A stretch of DNA of 19,405 bases from JAAYLC01 sp035654795 (GTDB lineage Bacteria; Bacteroidota; Bacteroidia; Flavobacteriales; Flavobacteriaceae): positions 1 to 19,405 of the forward strand of contig DASRWC010000093.1 in NCBI GenBank assembly GCA_035654795.1. Direction: 5' to 3'. Shown in pieces: positions 13,581-19,405 of this stretch. Each line of letters begins with the position of its first letter. Position 1 is the stretch's first letter. A program made the position numbers and the translations under genes. Below the pieces are notes generated by a model. That model was not told the DNA's origin and did no database searches. It was given only the letters and a program-made list of their open reading frames with translations.

Positions 13581-16340
13581 ATGAAATACTTTATTCAGTT
13601 TTCTCTGTTCTTAGTTACCGCGTTTGCATTTTCTCAATCCTTTAAAGTATCCGGAATCTTAGTCGATGAAGAAAATGGCAGCCCTTTAGAGTCGGCTACT
13701 GTTTTTTTGGAAACGGTTAAAGACAGTTCATTAATTACCTACAGTATTTCCCAAAAACAAGGGAGATTTTTACTTGAGGGCAACACCGGTGTAAAAAAGG
13801 TGCGATTAAATGTGAGTTATGTGGGATACAAGAGTTATCTAAAGGAATTTGAATTGGATAAAAATATTGATCTGGGCGTCATCAAATTGAAAACCTCGGC
13901 CGATGAGCTTGGAGAGGTAGTGATAACTTCCAGAGCGCCCGTAGTGATAAAAAAAGATACTTTAGAATTTAATGTAGCCTCATTCAAAACGAAACAAGAC
14001 GCCACCGTAGAGGATTTATTAAAACAGCTCCCGGGAGTAGAAGTGGCACTTGACGGCACCATTACAGTAAACGGAAAACCGGTGAGTGAAATAATGGTGA
14101 ACGGCAAACCATTTTTTGGAAATGATCCGACCATTGCCACTAAAAATCTCACCAAAGAAATGATCGAAAAAATCCAAATAACCGATACAAAATCCGAATC
14201 AGAAGCATTTACAGGAGAAGGCGGCGACCGCGAATCCAAAACCATCAACCTCACCATAAAAGAAGATCGAAATCGTGGCGTTTTTGGGAGGGTTGCCGGT
14301 GGTGTCGGAACCGACAAACGATACGAATTAGCGGGATTGGTGAATTATTTCGATAATGACAGAAGAGTTAGCATGCTTGTAGGAGGAAATAATATCAACG
14401 CGCCGGGCTTTAGTTTCGGGGAGATTCAAAAAATGTTTGGCGACGGAAATTCAAGTTGGAGAAGTTCGAGTGGGGCATTTGGAATTGGCGATATGTGGTT
14501 TGGAAACAATCAAGGAATTCTGGAAAGCAGATTGTGGGGGGGAAATTATGCTGATGTGGTAACCAAAGGATTTGATGTTTCCGCCGACTATTTTCACTCC
14601 GACGGGATCCAAAAAAATAATTATAAAATAGATCGCGAAAATATCCTTCCGGAAAGGCGATATTTTACCAAATCGAATATGAATGATAGAACCGAAAACA
14701 CCTCCGACAAGGTGAATATGAAGTTCAACATTAAAATCGATTCTACTTTCCTTGTTAACATTCGACCTTCTTTTTCTTTTTCCAAAAGACTCAACGATAG
14801 AGATGATGATGTGTCATCCTTTGATGAATTACAACGAATGACAAATACAGCCAATACTGTTCGGCATCAAGAAAATGATAACCGAAACTTTGGGAATCAG
14901 CTCACCATCACCAAAAAGTATGGCAGCCGTGGTGGATTTTTCAGAGTAATGCTGAACAACAAGTGGGATGATGCCGAAGGCGATGAATTTTTATACAGTC
15001 TCATCCATATTTACGGCAGCAATCCGTCTGAAGAAATACGAAATCAACGCTCCGAAACTAAAAATAAAGAAACATCCTACAACGCTTGGGCATCTTGGCA
15101 GCATCCAATTTATAAAAAAGAATTGTTCATCGATTTCACCTATTCCTTTTCCAATTCCAAAACAAAGAGTTCAAAGTTTGTAAATGACTTTAGTTCTCAA
15201 ACCATGGACTTCACCGATTTTAATCAAGATTTTAGTACAGATTATCTTTTCCTTGAAACGCGAAGCAGACCTATGGCATCTTTGGCTTATCGTTCTGAAG
15301 GGAAAAATTTTCGCATCGGCGGCGGTTATGCTACCGGAAAATTGGAAGGCGAAGATCATTTACGACCGGACTTACGAGTCGAAAACCGATTTGAAGGGGT
15401 GGAAGCTTTTGCGTCAGGGTATGCGAAATTATCCCCAACTCAAAGTTTAAATCTCTATTACAACTTGAGAAATCAAGCGCCGTCGGTACGGCAATTACTA
15501 CCCGGTGTTGACGTGTCTAATCCGCTTAATATCATAACAGGAAATCCGAACCTGGATCCGTCGCAAATGCAAAATATATACGTTGGTTTTTCAAGATCTG
15601 ATTTCCAAAAAGGACAGAATATCTGGTTCAATCTTAACGGAAGTTGGACAGATCGTGCGGTTGTTTCCAAATCAGTTGTTGACGAAAATAACCTCCGAAC
15701 CACAACCTATGAGAATGTAAACGGCTTGCAACGATTTAATCCGAGTGTCTTTGTCAATAAAAAATTTAAATTGGATAGCATCCGATCGCTGACCATTGGT
15801 GGAGGGATGTGGAGTAGCTTAAACAGGAGCGTAAACTTCAATAATGGCGTGCAATATGTAAGTAAAAATAATACCTACGGCCCCAATGTTGAATTGGAAT
15901 TTATGTGGGATGATTTAATCGAACTGAACGTGGAATATGACTGGGGATTCACGCAATCCCGCTACAAGGATAATGTTTTTCCGAAACAGAATTTTCAACG
16001 ACATACTTTAGGCATAGAAGCAATCATCACACCAATTTCAAAGCTGGATTGGAACAATACCATAAATTATAACTACACCCCCGATGTGGACGCTCGTTTT
16101 CAGAAAACTGCCCTACTCTGGAATAGTTCAATAACATATTCTATTTTAAAAGATAAAGGAATTGTAAGTCTGAAGGTTTACGACCTCCTTAACCGAAACA
16201 CCAACACCTCCCGCTACGCAACCGAAGATTATATTCAAGATACCGAAACGAATATGTTAAAGCGCTACTTTATGCTCGGGTTCAGTTATAAATTCAATAC
16301 GATGAAAGGCGCTGGCGAACAGGCCGGAGACGACTTTTAA
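13581..16340 (+). CDS. Outer-membrane beta-barrel protein (TonB-dependent receptor-like)
   Basis: The protein has 919 residues from the ATG at 13581; an upstream in-frame TTG at 13527 would add 18 residues in front of a good signal peptide and is rejected. Residues 1-18 are the signal peptide (FLVTAFAFSQS). A carboxypeptidase-regulatory-like domain follows (about 20-105: VSGILVDEENGSPLESATVF, then VSYVGYKSY). Next comes a plug-like domain (about 115-215) with LGEVVITSRAP, KKDTLEFN, VEDLLKQLPGVEV and the repeated VNGKP. The rest is a beta-barrel of the 'outer membrane beta-barrel family' (OMP_b-brl_3 type), ending in aromatic-rich strands (YFMLGFSYKFN). Such proteins may import ligands with TonB, though I see no SusD partner next to it. 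Substrate unknown. Confidence 0.93.
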   Translation: MKYFIQFSLFLVTAFAFSQSFKVSGILVDEENGSPLESATVFLETVKDSSLITYSISQKQGRFLLEGNTGVKKVRLNVSYVGYKSYLKEFELDKNIDLGVIKLKTSADELGEVVITSRAPVVIKKDTLEFNVASFKTKQDATVEDLLKQLPGVEVALDGTITVNGKPVSEIMVNGKPFFGNDPTIATKNLTKEMIEKIQITDTKSESEAFTGEGGDRESKTINLTIKEDRNRGVFGRVAGGVGTDKRYELAGLVNYFDNDRRVSMLVGGNNINAPGFSFGEIQKMFGDGNSSWRSSSGAFGIGDMWFGNNQGILESRLWGGNYADVVTKGFDVSADYFHSDGIQKNNYKIDRENILPERRYFTKSNMNDRTENTSDKVNMKFNIKIDSTFLVNIRPSFSFSKRLNDRDDDVSSFDELQRMTNTANTVRHQENDNRNFGNQLTITKKYGSRGGFFRVMLNNKWDDAEGDEFLYSLIHIYGSNPSEEIRNQRSETKNKETSYNAWASWQHPIYKKELFIDFTYSFSNSKTKSSKFVNDFSSQTMDFTDFNQDFSTDYLFLETRSRPMASLAYRSEGKNFRIGGGYATGKLEGEDHLRPDLRVENRFEGVEAFASGYAKLSPTQSLNLYYNLRNQAPSVRQLLPGVDVSNPLNIITGNPNLDPSQMQNIYVGFSRSDFQKGQNIWFNLNGSWTDRAVVSKSVVDENNLRTTTYENVNGLQRFNPSVFVNKKFKLDSIRSLTIGGGMWSSLNRSVNFNNGVQYVSKNNTYGPNVELEFMWDDLIELNVEYDWGFTQSRYKDNVFPKQNFQRHTLGIEAIITPISKLDWNNTINYNYTPDVDARFQKTALLWNSSITYSILKDKGIVSLKVYDLLNRNTNTSRYATEDYIQDTETNMLKRYFMLGFSYKFNTMKGAGEQAGDDF

Positions 16341-16377
16341 ATTTCTTCTTAAAGGGTTAGCTTTTATTAAAAATTTT

Positions 16378-16408
16378 TTTGATGATAAAAGTCTATAAAG
16401 TAGCTTTG
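16378..16408 (+). promoter_or_regulatory. Bacteroidota promoter TTTG-N19-TAGCTTTG for the DUF4256 gene
   Basis: TTTG at 16378-16381 and TAGCTTTG at 16401-16408 are separated by exactly 19 bp, matching the -33/-7 arrangement known for Bacteroidota housekeeping sigma factor. The predicted transcript starts about 15 bp before the GTG codon at 16431. This is the best promoter in the window. Confidence 0.72.
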
Positions 16409-16430
16409 AAGAAGTTTAGGTAAAAACAGA

Positions 16431-16982
16431 GTGAAAAAATTACTTACAAACATCGAAACAACCGAATTTCTTGAGATCTTGAAAGACAGGTTTTCAAGAA
16501 ACATGGAAAAACACCCGCATCTGGAGTGGGAAGACGTTCTAGCGTGTTTGAAAAGAAGCCCCGAGAGTCTTTGGTCTTTAAAGGAAATGGATCGAACCGG
16601 CGGAGAACCGGATGTTGTTGATTTTGACAAAGGGAAATATATTTTCATTGATTGTGCAAGGGAAAGTCCGGCAGGAAGAAGGAGTCTTTGTTATGATTCC
16701 GACGCTTTGGAATCCAGAAAAGCCAATAAGCCCTCCGGAAGTGCCAAGGAGATGGCAAATGAAATGGGAGTCCAATTGTTGGATGAAACGCAATACCGCA
16801 AATACCACCCCTTGATTTTATGTGATAACAAAACTTCAAGTTGGATAGAGACACCTGATGATGTTCGGCAAAAGGGAGGTGCAATGTTTTGTGATTTTCG
16901 ATACGGCCGAATTTTCACATACCATAATGGAGCAGAATCCTATTATGCCGCTAGAGGATTTAGGGCAATAATTAAAGTATAA
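16431..16982 (+). CDS. DUF4256 domain protein (GTG start)
   Basis: A 183-residue cytoplasmic protein matching DUF4256 over its full length: FLEILKDRFSRNMEKHP, then MDRTGGEPDVV (near residues 54-64), FIDCARESPAGRRSLCYD, KTSSWIETP, and the C-terminal block FTYHNGAESYYAARGFRA. The function of the family is not known to me. The start is GTG at 16431: the first ATG in frame is 24 codons further, inside the conserved N-terminus, and a stop (16407-16409) lies close upstream. The promoter at 16378-16408 fits this start. Three conserved-looking cysteines and several His/Tyr residues are present, but no known catalytic motif is evident. It converges with the M28 lipoprotein gene, with 11 bp between stops. 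Confidence 0.9.
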   Translation: MKKLLTNIETTEFLEILKDRFSRNMEKHPHLEWEDVLACLKRSPESLWSLKEMDRTGGEPDVVDFDKGKYIFIDCARESPAGRRSLCYDSDALESRKANKPSGSAKEMANEMGVQLLDETQYRKYHPLILCDNKTSSWIETPDDVRQKGGAMFCDFRYGRIFTYHNGAESYYAARGFRAIIKV

Positions 16983-16993
16983 TCGGTATCTAA

Positions 16994-18013
16994 TTATTTC
17001 AATTTCAATCGATGCTCACGATTGGCAATTTCCCAAGCTGTTAGAAAAATCAAACGTGTCCTTTTTTCCAGAAGGTCGTATTCTATTTTGTCCGGAGTAT
17101 CAGACGGCTTGTGGTAATCTTCATGGACACCATTAAAATAAAAGATTACGGGGATATTGTGCTTTGCAAAATTGTAGTGATCGCTTCTATAATAGAATTG
17201 ATTTGGGTCATTAGGATCGTCAAACTTATAGTCGAGTTCCAGGTTGATATATTTCCTATTTACTTCTTCGGAAACATCTTGTAACTCCTGACTGAGCATA
17301 TTGCTTCCGATTAGGTATATATACTCCGGAGTTTTGGCCTTTTCAGGATCTATACGACCAATCATGTCTATATTTAAGTTACAAACGGTTTGGTTTAAAG
17401 GAAACACGGGGTTCTCAACGTAATATCGGGAACCGTACAGTCCGATTTCTTCGCCGGTTACATGAAGAAACAAAAGGGATCGTTTGGGTGCAAAACCTGC
17501 TTTTTCTGCCATTTTGAAGGCTCGTGCCATTTCCATTACAGCCACTGTTCCACTGCCGTCATCATCTGCGCCATTATATATTTGTCCTTTTTTATCGATA
17601 CCCACGTGATCTAAGTGAGCGGAAATAACAATTATTTCTTCCGGTTTTTCACTTCCTTTAATGAATGCCAAAACATTTTCTGAGTCTTTCCCATCTGTTG
17701 AATACCCAAAATAGGATGCCGGAATGGGTTGGAAATATGTTTTTCCCAAAGGGGAGGGGATGCTATGTTCCTGGTAAAAATCTTTGATGTAGTTGGCAGC
17801 TTTTTTCTGTCCTTCACTTCCGGTCATTCTGCCTTCCATCTCATCACCGGCATAAACAAAAAGATGTTTTTTTAAATTTTCTGCCGTTATCGTTGAAGCA
17901 AAACGAACATTAGCATCTTTATCGGAGGAAAGATTTCTTGTTGAATCTGCAACTTTAGCTGAATTACAAGACAATGCCAAAGCTATCCATAGGAACAAAG
18001 AGTATATTTTCAT
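16994..18013 (-). CDS. M28-family aminopeptidase-like lipoprotein
   Basis: A 339-residue di-zinc peptidase of family M28. Residues 1-16 form a lipoprotein signal (lipobox ALSC, C16), so it is probably bound to a periplasmic or outer-membrane face. Zinc and catalytic residues are visible in order: H133 in SAHLDH, D150 in NGADDDGSG, the pair E188/E189 in TGEEIGLYGS, D216 in NIDMIG, and H301 in DYHKPSDTPDKI. No PA insert is seen, unlike the longer M28 enzyme at 7477-8898. It probably releases N-terminal amino acids from peptides. It is the second gene after a small lipoprotein (32-bp gap, no clear promoter between), so co-transcription is likely. Exact specificity is not predictable. Confidence 0.93.
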   Translation of the reverse strand: MKIYSLFLWIALALSCNSAKVADSTRNLSSDKDANVRFASTITAENLKKHLFVYAGDEMEGRMTGSEGQKKAANYIKDFYQEHSIPSPLGKTYFQPIPASYFGYSTDGKDSENVLAFIKGSEKPEEIIVISAHLDHVGIDKKGQIYNGADDDGSGTVAVMEMARAFKMAEKAGFAPKRSLLFLHVTGEEIGLYGSRYYVENPVFPLNQTVCNLNIDMIGRIDPEKAKTPEYIYLIGSNMLSQELQDVSEEVNRKYINLELDYKFDDPNDPNQFYYRSDHYNFAKHNIPVIFYFNGVHEDYHKPSDTPDKIEYDLLEKRTRLIFLTAWEIANREHRLKLK

Positions 18014-18045
18014 ATAAAAATGGTTAGGTTGTAAAGAACGTAAAT

Positions 18046-18393
18046 TTATTCAAAGGAAATTAATTCCCAACGTTCTTTTGCAGCCATAGCATCTTCTCTT
18101 TTTTTATAGTGCATGATATGTGTCTCGTTGATTTCACGACCGGCGCGGTTTTCAGATGTTATTGTAACTTTCACTATATATTCTCCGTCAGAAGCAGATC
18201 CGGTTTCTAGATTTCTGTTTACTGTCATCTGCTCATTAGAGAAGTTTGTTCCTTCCGGTAAATCATACCTTTTTATAAGTTCGGATTTTGCGGTTTCTCT
18301 GATCTCTTTTTCATCATTGGCATTTGAGGTTGTATTGTTACACGCAAATAAAAACGAGAGTCCCACAAACAACATTAAAATATACTTTTTCAT
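18046..18393 (-). CDS. Small lipoprotein of unknown function
   Basis: A 115-residue protein with a lipoprotein signal (lipobox LFAC, C18) followed by an Asn/Thr-rich linker. The remainder is a small alpha/beta-looking domain: a charged helix (EKEIRETAKSELIKRYDL), then strands EYIVKVTITSENRAG and ETHIMHYKKREDA, ending WELISFE. It has no cysteine apart from the lipidation site and no motif I can name. It lies 32 bp upstream of the M28 lipoprotein gene and may be expressed with it. The small terminator-like hairpin at 18434-18472 separates it from the DUF2383 gene upstream. Function unknown. Confidence 0.82.
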   Translation of the reverse strand: MKKYILMLFVGLSFLFACNNTTSNANDEKEIRETAKSELIKRYDLPEGTNFSNEQMTVNRNLETGSASDGEYIVKVTITSENRAGREINETHIMHYKKREDAMAAKERWELISFE

Positions 18394-18433
18394 AATTAAG
18401 ATTTTTAGTTGATAAAATGTTTAAATGAATATT

Positions 18434-18472
18434 GAAAGCCCTACATCCAAACAATTGATGCAGAGCCCTTTC
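18434..18472 (-). terminator. Hairpin after the DUF2383 gene
   Basis: On the minus strand the RNA can form GAAA/UUUC, a 2-base bulge, then a 10-bp stem including two G-U pairs, closed by a 9-base loop. The G-U pairs become A-C mismatches on the plus strand, so the structure favours minus-strand RNA. The following bases are AU-rich (AATATTCATTTAAAC) without a clean U-run. It is 27 bp past the stop at 18499. Confidence 0.48.
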
Positions 18473-18498
18473 AGGTTTATTCTGAAGTGAGAGGTGCA

Positions 18499-18984
18499 TT
18501 ATTCGAAATTTGCGAGATCTTCATAGGTGCGGATTCGTTGCAAAGTCTCGTGGATTTCGTCTGCTTGACGTTGCACCACTTGTCTTATCCTTGGAGGAAA
18601 ATTATGTTTTTCAAGTCGGTTTTTATATTCTTCCATACTCGATTTTTCCCCATTAATGGCCTCTTTCAAAACAGTTTCATCATTATTGGAGCTGAAAGAA
18701 TTTTTTAATCCCACCCAAGCTCTGTGGATATCTCCTGCAACAGTTGATTTCTGTGTAGGTTTTTCATTGAGTTCCAGAATTTCATGGGTAAGTTCATCGG
18801 CAAACCTATTTCGCTGCAAAGCTTGGTTTTGTAAAAAGCGTTTAAGCTGAATATTGTCTGTGTTTTCTATTCCTTGTTTAAATACTTTTTCTGCATCGTA
18901 ATTCTCCTTTAGCAAGTCTTGAAGATTCTCAACAATATTGTCGTGAATATTCTCATCTGCCTTTTCTTTAGTGGTCTTTTCCAT
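18499..18984 (-). CDS. PA2169-family four-helix-bundle protein (DUF2383)
   Basis: A 161-residue, all-helical, charged protein matching the DUF2383/PA2169 family, which adopts a ferritin-like four-helix bundle. Recognisable parts are the helix NLQDLLKENYDAEKVFKQGIE (split by the limit of memory, about 20-40), FLQNQALQRNRFADELTHEI, the central GDIHRAWVGLKN, and AINGEKSSMEEYKNRLE. Several Glu and His residues sit where ferritin-like proteins hold metals, but I cannot show a metal site. There is no signal peptide, so it is cytoplasmic. Proteins of this family are often linked to general stress responses; that is association only. It is transcribed alone: a gap of almost 300 bp with repeats lies upstream and a hairpin downstream. 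Confidence 0.88.
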   Translation of the reverse strand: MEKTTKEKADENIHDNIVENLQDLLKENYDAEKVFKQGIENTDNIQLKRFLQNQALQRNRFADELTHEILELNEKPTQKSTVAGDIHRAWVGLKNSFSSNNDETVLKEAINGEKSSMEEYKNRLEKHNFPPRIRQVVQRQADEIHETLQRIRTYEDLANFE

Positions 18985-19096
18985 AATTATCTATTTTGTT
19001 CTTTAATTATTAATAATTTAAAGATACCATAGATGCGCCGGAGGCTTTCTTATAAAAATACTAATTAAGATGGGTTTAACGTGACGCCGCTTCCTG

Positions 19097-19159
19097 TCGG
19101 CTACTAGCTATCGGCTATCGGCTATCAGCTAAAAGCTAGAAGCTATAAACTATTAGCCT
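19097..19159. repeat. Degenerate 7-bp tandem array, nine units
   Basis: Nine consecutive heptamers fit the plus-strand consensus NNRGCTA (units such as TCGGCTA, TCAGCTA, GAAGCTA, TAAACTA) without a gap; the last is TTAGCCT. The array ends in TTTTC. On the minus strand each unit begins TAG, so successive units place stop codons in all three frames. It lies in the gap upstream of the DUF2383 gene. Confidence 0.85.
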
Positions 19160-19190
19160 TTTCAACGACGAAAGACACCGCTATGCTCTG

Positions 19191-19211
19191 ACGACGGACG
19201 ACAGACGATTT
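19191..19211. repeat. Short heptamer repeat, three units
   Basis: ACGACGG, ACGACAG and ACGATTT follow each other with 7-bp period between the two longer arrays. The consensus differs from theirs (ACGAC versus RGCTA). With only three units, the last half diverged, this could be chance. Confidence 0.4.
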
Positions 19212-19233
19212 TCAAGTTGAATTTTATTTAAAA

Positions 19234-19289
19234 AAAGCTAGAAGCTAGAGGCTAGAGGCTAGAAGCCAGCAGCCGACAGCTATCGGCCT
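19234..19289. repeat. Degenerate 7-bp tandem array, eight units
   Basis: Eight heptamers fit NNRGCYN in perfect period (units such as GAAGCTA, GAGGCTA twice, GAAGCCA, ACAGCTA, TCGGCCT). As in the array at 19097-19159, the right end is followed by TTTTC, so on the minus strand both start with GAAAAGGC. The array covers the stop codon and last codons of the minus-strand deacylase gene. Confidence 0.85.
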
Positions 19290-19405
19290 TTTCTAATCAT
19301 CTCAATTGCTTTTGGAACTCCCGTTCCGGCTTTTTCGGGGATGACCGTAATCTGACTGTTACTACTGATGGAAGGATTCGGATCAACAAAATAAATCGGA
19401 ACATG
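19280..19405 (-). CDS. Probable SIR2-type NAD-dependent deacylase, C-terminal part
   Basis: The minus strand is open from the right edge to a TAG at 19282-19280, giving the last 41 residues of a protein. It reads HVPIYFVDPNPS, then ITVIPEKAGTGVPKAIEMI and a basic end. The 'P(I/V)Y(F/Y)(I/V)DPxP' strand followed by '(I/V)TVIxEKA(x)xGVP' is what I remember from the C-termini of CobB-like sirtuins in Bacteroidota, where the strand binds NAD and the final helix closes the Rossmann fold. Only this tail is visible, so the catalytic His and zinc site cannot be checked. The last codons (KGR and stop) lie in the heptamer array at 19234-19289. Alternative Rossmann proteins cannot be excluded. Confidence 0.62.
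   Translation of the reverse strand, partial: HVPIYFVDPNPSISSNSQITVIPEKAGTGVPKAIEMIRKGR

Noticed and set aside
12892..13584. Plus-strand open frame of about 230 codons
   Set aside because: It is antisense to the AbgT gene for most of its length and continues into the intergenic dyad region; its protein has no recognisable domain.
13835..14317. Minus-strand open frame of 160 codons
   Set aside because: It is a shadow of the barrel protein gene, Ser/Phe/Thr-rich, with no motif.
16362..16398. AT-rich hairpin after the barrel gene (CTTTTAT/ATAAAAG) as terminator
   Set aside because: The stem is only seven, nearly all A-T, pairs with a 17-base loop and overlaps the promoter of the next gene.
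19097..19289. CRISPR array
   Set aside because: Units are 7 bp, contiguous and degenerate, with no spacers and no cas genes.

Overview
The window reads as ordinary chromosome of a member of the Bacteroidota, most likely family Flavobacteriaceae. Evidence: secreted proteins with type IX secretion (T9SS) C-terminal domains, an outer-membrane beta-barrel protein with an N-terminal carboxypeptidase-regulatory-like domain, lipoproteins with short lipoboxes, promoter boxes of the form TAnnTTTG (with TTTG 19 bp upstream in the best case), few Shine-Dalgarno sequences, and AT-rich gene-dense DNA. I see no rRNA, tRNA, CRISPR array, phage gene, transposase or integrase.

Layout. 1-2750 (minus): the N-terminal part of a small secreted protein, a 308-bp gap ending in a clear terminator, then an rRNA cytosine-C5 methyltransferase (RsmB/RsmF family) followed 12 bp later by a secreted endonuclease I with a T9SS tail. 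2865-8898 (plus): a beta-propeller lipoprotein with four Asp-boxes, a NatA/NatB-like ABC exporter pair, an NtrC-type response regulator that ends without a DNA-binding domain, and a secreted M28 carboxypeptidase. The last four are close enough to be one transcription unit. 8903-9881 (minus): an 80-residue Cys/His-rich secreted protein and an endonuclease III without iron-sulfur cysteines. 9912-11715 (plus): a peroxiredoxin (Bcp/PrxQ) divergent from nth across only 30 bp, a secreted protein, and a small lipoprotein with an internal repeat. 11769-13322 (minus): an AbgT-family transporter. 13581-16982 (plus): a 919-residue outer-membrane barrel protein and a DUF4256 protein that starts at GTG behind an almost textbook Bacteroidota promoter. 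16994-19405 (minus): an M28 lipoprotein peptidase, a small lipoprotein, a DUF2383 helical-bundle protein, and the C-terminus of a probable SIR2-type NAD-dependent deacylase at the right edge.

The genes are mostly housekeeping and envelope functions: rRNA modification, repair of oxidised DNA next to peroxide detoxification, membrane export, and degradation of extracytoplasmic peptides and nucleic acids. Points that stand out are the cysteine-free Nth, the NtrC-type regulator without HTH and with a GAFTSA loop, a 32-bp dyad between the divergent AbgT and barrel genes, and two degenerate 7-bp tandem arrays at 19097-19289, one of which runs over the stop codon of the deacylase gene. Five coding starts (2865, 9145, 9912, 13581, 16431) were chosen deliberately against longer or ATG-only alternatives. 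I did not find a convincing new multi-gene defence or biosynthetic system; the heptamer arrays and the HTH-less regulator are the best leads.
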